Source of the DNA: CAZBXE01 sp964496125
GTDB lineage: Bacteria; Chlamydiota; Chlamydiia; Chlamydiales; CAZBXE01
Assembly (NCBI GenBank): GCA_964496125.1
Contig: CAZBXE010000003.1
Span: forward strand, 62,001 to 126,000
Reading direction: 5' to 3'
Length of the DNA stretch: 64,000 nt
Shown here piece by piece: positions 43,256 through 52,387 of this stretch. A program made the translations under genes and the position numbers. Under the pieces are notes generated by a model, which saw only the letters and a program-made list of their open reading frames with translations, did no database searches and was not told where the DNA came from. The stretch's first letter is position 1. Each line of letters starts with the position of its first letter.

Positions 43256-43423
43256 CACAAAAACTAAAAAATCGGTTTCTGCCTGCATCGGACAAGCCCT
43301 CAATTTTTGCCCGTCTGCATCGCTCTGGTTTTTTCATTAGAGATGCCTCGACGCCTCTACCGCTGGCAAAAATTGAGGGCACCTCTTTGGGATAATACCA
43401 ACTTTCCAATTCATTTGTGTATA
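43252..43423 (-). repeat. 172-bp foldback MITE, copy 2 (inverted)
   Basis: Same length and termini as copy 1 but in the opposite orientation (the ACCGCTGGCAAAAATTGAGG arm now reads rightward). It has more substitutions than copies 1 and 3, including a damaged central hairpin (GCTCTGGTTTTTTCATTAGA) and a changed left end (TATACACAAAAACTAAAAAA). With copy 1 it flanks the two ankyrin genes and the OTU gene. Confidence 0.88.
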
Positions 43424-43601
43424 AGACACTTCGTATCGAAGACTCTTGTTAATTGAAGCCCATCTTTTAAGATGTTTTTACCCAGACGTTTTGGCTCTCT
43501 TGCGACTCGCATCGTGAACCCCTGGTTAGCTGGTCCCATAGACCCATAGTATCTTGCAATGCATTTCCGTGCAAAAAAACCGCAAGTCACTGATAATCAA
43601 A

Positions 43602-46076
43602 TTATTCGCTAGCTCTGTTGCTGCGCCCCCCTTCTTGCTTTAGGAATTTAGTTTCTTCAGGTGTAAGAGCGTGCGGTCTTAGTTGAATCTGCAACTTGTG
43701 GATCGTCCCGTTAAAAGCGAAAGGAATCTGATAGTCATTGTCATCTACAGGCGTTCCTGTATCGCTCCCAATATCAAAATTCTCATCCCACTGCATAATA
43801 AGGGGGATAGTTTTTGCCATCTTCTGCCTGGCAACCTCTTTCCCATCGACTTTCAAAACACCTGTACCGCTGCGGCCAATACCAGTCATGCTATTGAAAG
43901 CAAGAGTTCCCGCCCCTTCCCCGTCATAGGTAAAGTCAAACTCGAGGGTATGCCTGCCTTTTGTCAAACTCTCGTTCCCCTCCCAACGTATTCTTTCCAG
44001 GTCCACTAAGTTCCAAAGAAAAATAGGCTTTCCTTTCAGGATGTAAAAACCATAACCTGCAAATCTGCCCCCATTTGTCACAAGCATCCCCTCCCCGCCA
44101 CCTTCAGGCACTTCAATTTCCGCCGTAATCGTGTACGACTTATTCAAGAGGCTCGGAGCATCTGCCGAAGGAACGCCTGTAAGCGTGCCTGTGTATGTAA
44201 AGAGGGTCTGATCTCCTGTAAAGCTAGGTCTTGGAACAGCAAGGCGTGTTGCAACAGAAGAATCAAGTGGCAAGACTTGATACTTTGCAAGTTCTACCCA
44301 AAGAAGATCCTGCAGCTCTTTCACCTTGTCAGGATAGGTCTTGGCAAGGTCACGATTCTGCGTCCAATCTTTGGCTACATGATAGAGTTCCCAATTGTAG
44401 GCTGTTGCAGGATTAAGAACTGCAGGCCCCGTAAGCTCCCAAGGCGCTCGAAGAGGCGTTGTAGCCAAAACCCAGCCATCATGGTAAAGGGCGCGCACAC
44501 CAAACATTTCAAAATACTGTGTCTTGTGTGTGGTAGGTGCTTTGGCATTCTTCGGGTCAAATGTATAGACCATGCTTACGCCTTCGACTGGCCTCTGAGC
44601 AACACCGTTAATCACATCAGGGGCAGAAATCCCTGTTGCTTCCAAGAGTGTCGGAGCAATGTCGATCACATGGTGAAACTGATTACGGATACCCCCCTTA
44701 TCTTTAATCACTTTGGGCCAAGAAATCGCCATCCCTTGCCGTGTCCCTCCAAAATGGGAAGCAATCTGCTTCATCCACTTATAGGGAGTGTCAAAGGCCC
44801 ATGACCAAGCCACAGCAAAATGAGGATATGTCTTATCTGATCCCCACACATCGTAAAACTTCTCAAGCTGCAGCTCGACAGGTACGTCGACCCCATTGAA
44901 GGAGGCTACCTCATTGGGTGTGCCGATGAGCGTGCCTTCTGCACTCGAGCCATTATCACCGCTGATGTAGATGATAAGCGTATTCTCAAGAAGGCCCATA
45001 TCATCGACTGCCTGAATCACTCTCCCAATTTCATGGTCCGTGTAGGCAAGATAGGCAGCATACACTTCGGCTTGCCTTGCAAAGAGCTTTTTATGGCTCT
45101 CAGGCAGGGTTTCCCATTTGGGCAGAAGATCCTCTGGCCATGCTGTTAACTCGGCATCTTGTGGGATAACCCCCAGTTTTTTCTGATTTGCAAACGTGAT
45201 CTCACGAAGTTTATTCCATCCCATCTCAAACTTGCCTTTAAACTTCTCAATCCATTCAGGAGTTGGATGGTGAGGAGAATGGGTGCCACCAGGTGCGTAA
45301 TACACAAAGAAGGGCTTTTCAGGAGCAAGCTCATGCAGCATTTTCATGTGCTGGATAGCGTCATCTGCCATAGCTGTGATGAGGTTCCAGCCCGGTTTAC
45401 CTACATAGGGATAAATTGGCGTCGTATTGCGGAAAAGGTTAGGCTCCCATTGGCTTGTATCGCCGCCGATAAACCCATAGAAATACTCAAAACCAAGACC
45501 TGCTGGCCACTGATCAAAAGGTCCCACCTGACTTGCCTGGAACGCGGGCGTGTTGTGATCCTTTCCAAACCAGCTCGTTGCATAACCATGCTGCTTCAAA
45601 ATCTCGCCTATCGTTCCACAATCTTTGCCAATCAAACTATCATACCCAGGGAATCCTGTAGATTGCTCGGAAACAACGCCAAATCCCACTGTATGGTGAT
45701 TCCTCCCGGTAATGAGAGAAGCTCTTGTAGGTGAGCAAAGTGCTGTTGAATGGAACTGTGTGTAGCGAAGGCCATTATTTGCAATACGATCCAAGGCAGG
45801 CGTTGGGATAATACCCCCAAAGGTGCTGGGGGCGCCAAAACCCACATCATCGGTGATGATCAAGAGAATGTTGGGCGCTCCCTTCGGTGGGGAAACAGCT
45901 GGAGGCCACCAAGGCTTTGATTCACTTGCATTGAGATTGATTTCACCACCAAAGGGAAGTGGCGCAGGTGGCAAAATATTCCCTTCAATTGTCCTTGTTG
46001 CAGATGGGACGAGAGCCGGCTCTGCCGCACATACTACCCCGACACTCATACACAGAATTATACACAAAATCTTCAT
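43602..46076 (-). CDS. Secreted arylsulfatase
   Basis: An 824-residue type I sulfatase. Signal peptide MKILCIILCMSVGVVCAAEP supports the start at 46076, which has GGAGG six bases upstream. Metal-binding Asp pair in IITDD (about 76-77), and the formylglycine signature C-S-P-T-R-A-S-L-I-T-G-R with Cys114; GDNGSS and KWMKQIASH-type blocks supply further ligands. After the catalytic domain (about residue 570) a C-terminal beta-rich domain of about 200 residues (FTYTGTLTGVP, HTLEFDFTYDGEG) is usual for this AtsA subtype. It needs a formylglycine-generating enzyme not seen in the window. It would remove sulfate groups outside the cytosol, complementary to the sulfotransferases further right. Confidence 0.93.
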   Translation of the reverse strand: MKILCIILCMSVGVVCAAEPALVPSATRTIEGNILPPAPLPFGGEINLNASESKPWWPPAVSPPKGAPNILLIITDDVGFGAPSTFGGIIPTPALDRIANNGLRYTQFHSTALCSPTRASLITGRNHHTVGFGVVSEQSTGFPGYDSLIGKDCGTIGEILKQHGYATSWFGKDHNTPAFQASQVGPFDQWPAGLGFEYFYGFIGGDTSQWEPNLFRNTTPIYPYVGKPGWNLITAMADDAIQHMKMLHELAPEKPFFVYYAPGGTHSPHHPTPEWIEKFKGKFEMGWNKLREITFANQKKLGVIPQDAELTAWPEDLLPKWETLPESHKKLFARQAEVYAAYLAYTDHEIGRVIQAVDDMGLLENTLIIYISGDNGSSAEGTLIGTPNEVASFNGVDVPVELQLEKFYDVWGSDKTYPHFAVAWSWAFDTPYKWMKQIASHFGGTRQGMAISWPKVIKDKGGIRNQFHHVIDIAPTLLEATGISAPDVINGVAQRPVEGVSMVYTFDPKNAKAPTTHKTQYFEMFGVRALYHDGWVLATTPLRAPWELTGPAVLNPATAYNWELYHVAKDWTQNRDLAKTYPDKVKELQDLLWVELAKYQVLPLDSSVATRLAVPRPSFTGDQTLFTYTGTLTGVPSADAPSLLNKSYTITAEIEVPEGGGEGMLVTNGGRFAGYGFYILKGKPIFLWNLVDLERIRWEGNESLTKGRHTLEFDFTYDGEGAGTLAFNSMTGIGRSGTGVLKVDGKEVARQKMAKTIPLIMQWDENFDIGSDTGTPVDDNDYQIPFAFNGTIHKLQIQLRPHALTPEETKFLKQEGGRSNRASE

Positions 46077-46145
46077 ATTGGACCTCCCAGCCAGCAAAAA
46101 AAACCAGTACCTCAAAAAAAATAAATTGTCAAAAAAAAAGAAACA

Positions 46146-47200
46146 ATGTATAGTCTTATGCCTTTTGAATTAAATTTCAGTAATTTTAATCCTTTTCGTC
46201 TCCTTAATTTCTCATTGGGGCGGCAAAACAATACCTCTGCTGAACAGCAACAGAAAAAGGAGAAAGTAAGCGAGGCAGCGCACGATTCTTTTAGGCGGGT
46301 TAAGAACTTCTTCAGTTTAGGTGGTAAGCAGGAGAAAAACATCAGAGTTTCCCAAAAACCGCCTCACCCCCCCTCATAATCTGTCACCTAAGCAATTGCT
46401 CCAAAACCCCTCTTCCTCTGGAGGCGGCTCCTGCGGTTTTGTCTACAGAGCAAAAAGAACCTGTTGAAAAAACCCAAAAGGAGTACTACGAGCAATTTGT
46501 ACTACAAATAAAAAAAGAGCTCCAGTCGCAAGTTGCTGTTTTGCAGTTTAAGTTTTTTGAAAATACTGAGAGCATGACAATGAATCAAAAGGAAGCCCTC
46601 AAAGAGCTTCAAAAAGATTTAGAAAACAATGGGCTTGAGGTGAGAGTGAGTGAAACAACTATACAGATTACGGTTCTAGATCATTGGCCATCTTCTGTCT
46701 CCCCAGAAGCGTCTAAAACAACCATCTCAAATCTTCTGAAGACACCTTATTTTTCTTCCATGATACAAACTAAAATGCGTACTTTAAAAAACACACTCAC
46801 TCAAAGGGAAGATGCAAAAGATGTGAAAAAGACCGTGTCTCAGTATCAACAGTATGTTTCCTTGATGCTTGCATCATATGATAATTCTCTCAAAAACAAG
46901 ACTGATTTTGACAAGTTCATTCAGGAAATGAACACATGCAAAAATCAGGAGCTTCTGCTGAAGGTCTTGGAACAAAACGCACATAACTTAAACATAAATA
47001 AGTGGCCCGATATTTTTACAGAAGCTATCGAGGCAGGGGGTTTCGAGGGCACCTGGGAAGAGTTGAAGTATTCTAAAATTAAGAAATCATTATCTTCAAA
47101 TTGGGAAAACCTGCAAGAGTGTTTGAAAAAAACCATTCCTATGAAATCGATAGTCACGAGAAACTCAAACAACATTGATGTGCCTATCCGCAAAAAATAG
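46146..47200 (+). pseudogene. Hypothetical gene split by a frameshift at a poly-C tract
   Basis: Two frames join here. The first (46146-46379, 77 aa: begins MYSLMPFELNFSNFNPFRLL) ends just after seven C residues at 46367-46373. The second frame is open from before that tract to 47200 (conventional start at 46439) and encodes a helical 253-residue protein (EYYEQFVLQIKKELQSQ, then KEALKELQKDLENNGLEVRV). One additional C would fuse them into a 352-residue protein. So the gene is either phase-variable, recently broken or mis-sequenced. No domain recognised; the content resembles coiled-coil chlamydial proteins. Divergent from the arylsulfatase. Confidence 0.55.
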
Positions 47201-47254
47201 ATTGTCAAAATAAACGCCTATTCCCTAAACTCCGAAAAAGTGCCGGGAGGTGCA

Positions 47255-48013
47255 GTGCGTGCATTTACATTTCATATATTCCTTTTTCTCTTATCTTTTG
47301 CCAAGCTTAAGGGTGTAGAGCAACCCCTCGTCGATAATTTTCACGTGTGCACTGTAGCATCACACACCACGGAACGCTTAAATACTCTCATTGATTCCTG
47401 TCAAAAACATCATATTGAATTAACCGTTCTTGGTCTTGGCCTGCCCTATCCGGGTAACGCAACCAAACTTGTACGAGTGGCTGAGTACCTAGAAACTTTG
47501 GAAGACGACGATATTGTCATGTTTATTGACGCTTTTGATACCCTCGTTGTCGCAGATAAAGATGTGATTTTAGAAAAGTTTCTTCGCTTGAACTCACCCT
47601 TTATCATGTCTGCGGAAAAAATTTGTATCATGCCAAAGTGTCGCAAGGACAAGTTTTGCGATAATCCCAAAATGAAAAGCCCTTTTAAATTTATCAACAG
47701 CGGCAGCTACATCGGTTATGTGCGAAATCTGAAAGCTTGGTTAGATGATATACAGCCCTTAAATCCAGGCACAAGTGACCAAAGGCAAATCACAATCCAT
47801 TACTTCAATAAAAAAAAGTTCTTTACAATTGACCACAAGTGCGACTTATTTTTATCTCTCTTTGCAGTAAAAGACAACGAGGTAGTCATAGATCCAGTGG
47901 CACAAGTTGTGCGCTGCTTAACCACAGAATCGGAACCCTCTGTTTTGCATGCCAATGGAGGGTCGTTTCGTCTGCTCGATAAGGCCTACAACGAGCTCTA
48001 CCAAAGACACTAG
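47255..48013 (+). CDS. PLOD/procollagen-type glycosyltransferase with signal peptide
   Basis: A 252-residue glycosyltransferase resembling the glycosyltransferase domain of eukaryotic PLOD lysyl hydroxylases and the giant-virus equivalent. Motifs: FHVCTVASHTTERLNTLIDS, GNATKLVRVAEYLETL, DDDIVMFIDAFDTLV (metal-binding D-x-x-D, about 91-105), FKFINSGSYIGYVRNL and a Asp-Gln (SDQRQIT) site. GTG at 47255 is the likely start: GGGAGG lies four bases upstream and it opens into a signal peptide (RAFTFHIFLFLLSFAKLKG). Expected reaction: transfer of galactose or glucose from a UDP-sugar to hydroxylysine or a glycan. The first of ten signal-peptide-bearing glycan enzymes. Confidence 0.8.
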   Translation: MRAFTFHIFLFLLSFAKLKGVEQPLVDNFHVCTVASHTTERLNTLIDSCQKHHIELTVLGLGLPYPGNATKLVRVAEYLETLEDDDIVMFIDAFDTLVVADKDVILEKFLRLNSPFIMSAEKICIMPKCRKDKFCDNPKMKSPFKFINSGSYIGYVRNLKAWLDDIQPLNPGTSDQRQITIHYFNKKKFFTIDHKCDLFLSLFAVKDNEVVIDPVAQVVRCLTTESEPSVLHANGGSFRLLDKAYNELYQRH

Positions 48014-48045
48014 CAGAAAAAAATAAAGACCGCTACACTCCGGCC

Positions 48046-48552
48046 ATGGACCCTGTAATTGAGACGGACCGACTTTTGATCCGGCCCCTTACACTTGCTG
48101 ATATGCACAGCGTCGCCGAAATCATCGGAGACAGCTATGCCATGCGTTTTGTAGACCGTCCCAAGCAAGGAAAAGACGCTAAAGAGCAGCTTTGGCACTG
48201 GACAAGGGACTACAAAAAGGATGGCTTTGGCTTTATGGCCCTCATTCAGAAAAAAGATAACGCCTTCATCGGCTACGCTGGCTTCCTCAGGCAAACGGTC
48301 GAGAAAAAAGAGTATATTGAACTTGGCTATATCATTTCTCCTGAGTACTGGGATCTAGGGTTCGCAACAGAAGCAGCTCTTGCTCTTAAAAACTATGGTC
48401 TTACCAAACTCGGCTTTTCAAACCTGATTGCCATCATCCACGAGAAGAATGCAGCATCAATCCGCGTTGCCACAAAAATAGGAATGACCTTCTTTCTAAA
48501 AACAGAACTAGAAGGCAAACCCTATGTCATCTACCGCTGCGAAAAAACCTAA
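48046..48552 (+). CDS. GNAT family N-acetyltransferase (RimJ/RimL-like)
   Basis: A 168-residue acetyltransferase of the Acetyltransf_3 group: ETDRLLIRPLTLADMHSV at the N-terminus, ELGYIISPEYWDLGFATEAA with the acetyl-CoA pyrophosphate loop (W-x-x-G-x-A-T-E-A), and IHEKNAASIRVATKIGM (N-x-x-S-x-x-x-x-x-K-x-G-M). Substrate may be a ribosomal protein N-terminus or small molecule. Starts 32 bases after the PLOD-like gene; cytosolic, so probably not part of the exported system. Confidence 0.9.
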   Translation: MDPVIETDRLLIRPLTLADMHSVAEIIGDSYAMRFVDRPKQGKDAKEQLWHWTRDYKKDGFGFMALIQKKDNAFIGYAGFLRQTVEKKEYIELGYIISPEYWDLGFATEAALALKNYGLTKLGFSNLIAIIHEKNAASIRVATKIGMTFFLKTELEGKPYVIYRCEKT

Positions 48553-48756
48553 ACGACTGATAAAAACCACCCTTAGAACACCTTTCAAGAATCATCGCAA
48601 CCAATTAACAATCAATATTTAAAATATTTGTTTGTGTGTTTTTTCTGTACAAGAAAATCAAAAGAGGGCAGTATGAGGCCAAGTGTGCGGCAAGGAGCGT
48701 AGTCTCAAGAAAAGCCGCATGAAGAAAGTAAGCAAACTTTATCGTGGAGGTTTTTC

Positions 48757-49089
48757 ATGGACAAAAACATCTTACTCAGCCAATGGGATGACATTAGAGA
48801 AAAAATTCAGGAAAAATGGAGCAAACTGACTGATCAAGATCTCGAAGCCATCCGAGGCCGAAGAGATGAACTCCTGAGAAGACTAGAAGAGCGCTACGGC
48901 ATCGCTACTGAAAGAGCAGAACAGCAGATCAACGAACTCGAAAGAGCCTGTACAGCTTGTGGCCAAAAAGAAGAATCAAGACGGCAAGAATCCCGCCCTC
49001 AAAACAAGGCAAGTCAAGAAGAGCGTCGCCCTTCAAGACCTACTCAGCCTCAAAAACAGCAGACAAGCAAACAACAAAATAAACGCTGA
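48757..49089 (+). CDS. CsbD-like stress protein
   Basis: A 110-residue hydrophilic protein. The N-terminal 55 residues are CsbD-like (WDDIREKIQEKWSKLTDQDL, then EAIRGRRDELLRRLEERYG); the C-terminal 45 are a disordered Gln/Arg/Ser-rich tail. CsbD is a general stress protein of unknown mechanism. GGAGG lies six bases before the ATG. First of three same-strand stress-type genes (CsbD, DUF892, BON). Confidence 0.8.
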   Translation: MDKNILLSQWDDIREKIQEKWSKLTDQDLEAIRGRRDELLRRLEERYGIATERAEQQINELERACTACGQKEESRRQESRPQNKASQEERRPSRPTQPQKQQTSKQQNKR

Positions 49090-49105
49090 GCCATACGGCA
49101 TGTGG

Positions 49106-49131
49106 TCACCCCCGCTTTCGAGCAGGGGTGA
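49106..49131 (+). terminator. Hairpin between CsbD-like and DUF892 genes
   Basis: TCACCCC/GGGGTGA stem with extra GC/GC pairing near the loop, but no T run follows. More likely an mRNA-stabilising or attenuating hairpin than a full terminator. Confidence 0.5.
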
Positions 49132-49169
49132 TCCTATCTTCATAAACCTCTCAAACAAAAGGTGGATTT

Positions 49170-49688
49170 ATGGCCCTGCTTGAATTTAAAAACTTATTCC
49201 TCGAAGAGCTTAAAGAGATCTACTCTATAGAGAAACAAATTGCCAAAGCTTTGCCGGAGTTGATTGCCTCTTGCGAGACGAAAAAATTAGCTGAAGTTCT
49301 TACAGACCATCTGAAAGGTACAAAAGAGCAGATCGCGCGTCTGGAAAAGGCTTTTGACTCTCTTGAAGTGAGTCAAACATCGAGTAAAAAAAGCGAAATC
49401 ATGGACTTACTGCTTAAAGAGTGTCAAAAAGTAACTGACCGCTATCCTAGATCCTGCATGCGTGATGCAGACCTTATCTTGCGTCTGCAGTGTATCCAAC
49501 ACTATGAGATGGCCGTCTACGGCACGCTGCGCACTTTTGCAAGAGTCATCAACCAAAAAGAGTCGGCACAGCTCTTCCAAAAATCATTAGACGAGGAAAA
49601 AAGACTTGATAAGGAGCTTAGCAAAATTGCAGAAGGGGGTCTCTTTGCAGAAGGCGTAAACCAAAAAGCTAGTAAAAAAGCGGCGTAA
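49170..49688 (+). CDS. DUF892 (YciE/YciF-like) ferritin-like protein
   Basis: A 172-residue four-helix-bundle protein of the DUF892 family: LFLEELKEIYSIEKQIAKAL at the start with Glu ligands, DHLKGTKEQIARLE, IQHYEMAVYGTLRTFA and a final EEKRLDKELSKIAE. E. coli YciE and YciF are stress-induced, ferritin-like and bind di-iron. AGGTGG precedes the ATG. The basic Lys/Ala tail is typical. Probably co-regulated with its CsbD and BON neighbours under osmotic or general stress. Confidence 0.9.
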   Translation: MALLEFKNLFLEELKEIYSIEKQIAKALPELIASCETKKLAEVLTDHLKGTKEQIARLEKAFDSLEVSQTSSKKSEIMDLLLKECQKVTDRYPRSCMRDADLILRLQCIQHYEMAVYGTLRTFARVINQKESAQLFQKSLDEEKRLDKELSKIAEGGLFAEGVNQKASKKAA

Positions 49689-49711
49689 TTATAATAAATA
49701 AGGAGATAGAG

Positions 49712-50497
49712 ATGAAAAAAATCGCAACTTTAACTGTGGTAGGTATTCTTTCTGTTTTCGGTGTAAGCGAAGCTCTAGATGTTAATGGGTATCTAGCTTG
49801 CGGTGGATATAATAGAGGTGCGCCTCGCGGCTACTATGGCAATCCAAATGACCAGCAGGCTTTCAATATGGGATGGAACAACAATAGACCAGACCCTAAT
49901 ATGAGAAACTCTCCTCGTCCGCTTATGGATAACGATGAGAAGTCTCTTATGGACAATGATCAACCCTCTCTTATGGATAACGATGAAAGCAGCTCCCCAC
50001 AAGACCATCAAATTGCTCAAAAGATCCAAAACTCCTTCCGAAGTAACAGGAATGAAGAACCAAGAGAGATCTACTTCAACGTCAACAACGGCAACGTAAC
50101 GATCCGTGGACGTGTGATCTCTGATCAGGCTAGAAACGACGTTGAATCTCAAGTCAAAAATATTCAAGGTGTGCAAAACGTGATCAACCAGATCCGCGTT
50201 GCAAGAAGTGGGCCTATGGCGCCTCCTAATGCAGGGCCTGCTGGCCAAATGCAACAGAGCGCACAAGACTTTGCTGCTTCTCCACAAGACAAAGAGCTGA
50301 ATGACAAAATCCGTGAAAAACTAAGACAGTCTCTGCAAGCAGGACCAAACACTGCTTTGATCTTGCGAACAAACAACGGAATTGTCATGATCACAGGAAG
50401 AGTAGACAAGGCAGCTGATGCGCGGATGATTCGTGATCTGATTAAAGGCGTCGATGGGGTAAGAGCTGTGAACTTACAAATCGACGAGGCAGAGTAG
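49712..50497 (+). CDS. Exported protein with two BON domains
   Basis: A 261-residue protein with a signal peptide (MKKIATLTVVGILSVFGVSE), a low-complexity segment holding three copies of LMDND-x-x-S (about 71-97), and two BON domains (about 97-155: FNVNNGNVTIRGRVISDQAR; about 195-258: LRTNNGIVMITGRVDKAADA). BON domains bind phospholipid membranes; OsmY-like proteins act in osmotic stress. Strong ribosome binding site (AAGGAG). Ends at a terminator. Confidence 0.9.
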   Translation: MKKIATLTVVGILSVFGVSEALDVNGYLACGGYNRGAPRGYYGNPNDQQAFNMGWNNNRPDPNMRNSPRPLMDNDEKSLMDNDQPSLMDNDESSSPQDHQIAQKIQNSFRSNRNEEPREIYFNVNNGNVTIRGRVISDQARNDVESQVKNIQGVQNVINQIRVARSGPMAPPNAGPAGQMQQSAQDFAASPQDKELNDKIREKLRQSLQAGPNTALILRTNNGIVMITGRVDKAADARMIRDLIKGVDGVRAVNLQIDEAE

Positions 50498-50513
50498 TAG
50501 GCTCTGAAGGGGG

Positions 50514-50540
50514 GGGGGTGCCAAGGCAAGCCCCCTTTTT
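50514..50540 (+). terminator. Rho-independent terminator after the BON gene
   Basis: GGGGGTGCC pairs with GGCA-AG-CCCCC, followed by TTTTT. Its left arm is part of a ten-G run at 50509-50518, which is prone to length variation. Confidence 0.8.
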
Positions 50541-50561
50541 AATTTGTGCATGGCAAATTTC

Positions 50562-50591
50562 TTGACTCTACCCTCCCACCTTTGCTAGGAT
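50562..50591 (+). promoter_or_regulatory. Promoter of uup
   Basis: TTGACT at 50562-50567, 18-base spacer, TAGGAT at 50586-50591. The -10 overlaps an ATG at 50590, so that codon cannot be the start; the transcript would begin near 50598 and the leader is about seven bases. A near-copy of this promoter occurs at 56541-56570. Confidence 0.65.
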
Positions 50592-50604
50592 GAGGGGGGT
50601 TTCT

Positions 50605-52374
50605 ATGCTCCAATTCGATGACGTTTCCCTTTCATTTGCAGGTGAGCCTCTTTTTGAAGGCGCCTCTTTTACGCTCCAAAAAGGGGAAAGGTGTGGCCTG
50701 CTCGGGCGCAATGGCTCAGGAAAATCAACTCTCTTTCGGCTAATTAACGGAGAACTAGAACCAGATAAAGGCTCGGTTAGCATCCCCAAAAACTATCAAA
50801 TTGGCTACCTGCAGCAGCACATCCACTTCACCGAGCCTTCCCTTATCCAAGAAGCTGCCCTGGGTCTTCCACCCCAAGAAAAAGATCATCTCTACAAAGC
50901 TGAAAAGATCCTTTTTGGCCTTGGTTTTACAAAAGAAAATCTCCATGAAGATCCCACCTCTTTTTCTGGGGGGTTTCAACTTCGTCTTCATTTGGCCAAG
51001 GTGCTTATCGCAAATCCTAACTGCCTGCTTCTTGACGAGCCCACAAACTACCTCGATATCCTATCCATCCGTTGGCTAACACAGTTTTTGCAACGGTGGC
51101 CTGGGGAGTTGATCCTGATCACACACGACCGGGAGGTGATGGATAAAATCACAACACACAGCATGGCCATCCACCGGCAAAAGGTAAAAAAACTAAAAGG
51201 AAGCTCCCTTGACCTCTTCTCGCAAATCTTAGTGGAAGAGGAAATCCACGAGAAAACCAGAATCAAAACCGAGAAAAGACGCTCGCACTTACAAAGTTTT
51301 ATCGACCGCTTTAGCGCAAAGGCTACCAAGGCTGGCCAAGCGGAGGCGCGCAAGAAGATGATTGCAAGGGAACCTGTCCTTGAAAAGTTAAACGATCTTT
51401 CGGAGCTATCCTTTTCCTTCCACGAGGCTCCCTTTCCAGGCAAGAAGATGACCGAGATCAAAAGCATTGCCTTTTCTTATACAGAAGATCCGCTCATCGA
51501 AAACGTTTCGTTTTCCTTGGAAAGGGGAGAGCGGATTGCGATCATCGGGAAAAACGGCCGCGGGAAGTCAACACTCCTTCGTCTTGTTGCCCGAGAGCTT
51601 ACGCCCAAAAAAGGCTCTGTTGTCACCTCTGTCAACACTCAAATTGGCTACTTTGGACAAACCCACATTGACCATCTGAACAAAAACCACACGATTGAGC
51701 AGGAAATTGGGCTTGCAAACTCCACGTTAAGTTATGCGCAGATCAAATCGATTGCTGGCCTGATGATGTTTAGCGGCGACCTATCGCAAAAAAAGATCTC
51801 AGTTCTATCTGGCGGAGAGAGAAGCCGCGTACTGCTTGCAAAGATCATTGCCTGTCCCTGTAACCTTCTTCTTCTTGACGAGCCGACGCACCACCTTGAC
51901 ATTGAGTCGATCGAGGCCCTCATCGATGCTCTTGAAATCTTCTCTCACGGCATCATCATTGTCACGCACAGTGAGCTGCTCTTGCGCCGATTAAACCTTG
52001 ATAAGATCGTGATCTGCGAAGATGGCAAGCAAACGCACTTTCTTGGCACATACGATGAGTTTCTTGAAAAACTTGGCTGGGAAGAGGAGAAGAAACCGAA
52101 AAAAGCCCCCTCTATGAGCCGTCACGAAAAGGCGCAGCAAGTCGTTGAGCGCGCAGCCTCTTTAAAACCCCTCCTCAAGGAGATCCAAACGACCGAAACG
52201 AAGATCTTTGCCTTGGAAGAGGCGGAAAAAGAATATGAGCGCGCCGTGACTCTAAATGAAGCGACTACCGAAGACCACAAAACTGCCAAACTTCGCCGCC
52301 AAGAACTCGAAACCCTCGAAACCCTCTTCTACACCCTCGCCGAAGAGCTCGAAAAGCGCAAAAACACTTCATAA
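50605..52374 (+). CDS. uup: ABC-F family ATPase (Uup-like)
   Basis: A 589-residue soluble protein with two ABC domains: Walker A GRNGSGKST (about 35-43) and GKNGRGKST (about 317-325); signatures SFSGGFQLRLHLAK and LSGGERSRVLLAK; Walker B LLLDEPTNYLDI and LLLDEPTHHLDI. The inter-domain linker has the charged P-site motif region, and the C-terminus from about 500 is a coiled coil as in Uup. ABC-F proteins act on the ribosome; Uup affects ribosome function and transposon excision. Start 50605 is fixed by the promoter and by AGGGGGG just upstream. Confidence 0.9.
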   Translation: MLQFDDVSLSFAGEPLFEGASFTLQKGERCGLLGRNGSGKSTLFRLINGELEPDKGSVSIPKNYQIGYLQQHIHFTEPSLIQEAALGLPPQEKDHLYKAEKILFGLGFTKENLHEDPTSFSGGFQLRLHLAKVLIANPNCLLLDEPTNYLDILSIRWLTQFLQRWPGELILITHDREVMDKITTHSMAIHRQKVKKLKGSSLDLFSQILVEEEIHEKTRIKTEKRRSHLQSFIDRFSAKATKAGQAEARKKMIAREPVLEKLNDLSELSFSFHEAPFPGKKMTEIKSIAFSYTEDPLIENVSFSLERGERIAIIGKNGRGKSTLLRLVARELTPKKGSVVTSVNTQIGYFGQTHIDHLNKNHTIEQEIGLANSTLSYAQIKSIAGLMMFSGDLSQKKISVLSGGERSRVLLAKIIACPCNLLLLDEPTHHLDIESIEALIDALEIFSHGIIIVTHSELLLRRLNLDKIVICEDGKQTHFLGTYDEFLEKLGWEEEKKPKKAPSMSRHEKAQQVVERAASLKPLLKEIQTTETKIFALEEAEKEYERAVTLNEATTEDHKTAKLRRQELETLETLFYTLAEELEKRKNTS

Positions 52375-52387
52375 AGCGCTACTACCA

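Noticed and set aside
50509..50518. Ten-G run as a phase-variation tract
   Set aside because: It lies after the BON gene stop inside the terminator and upstream of the uup promoter, so length changes would not shift a reading frame.
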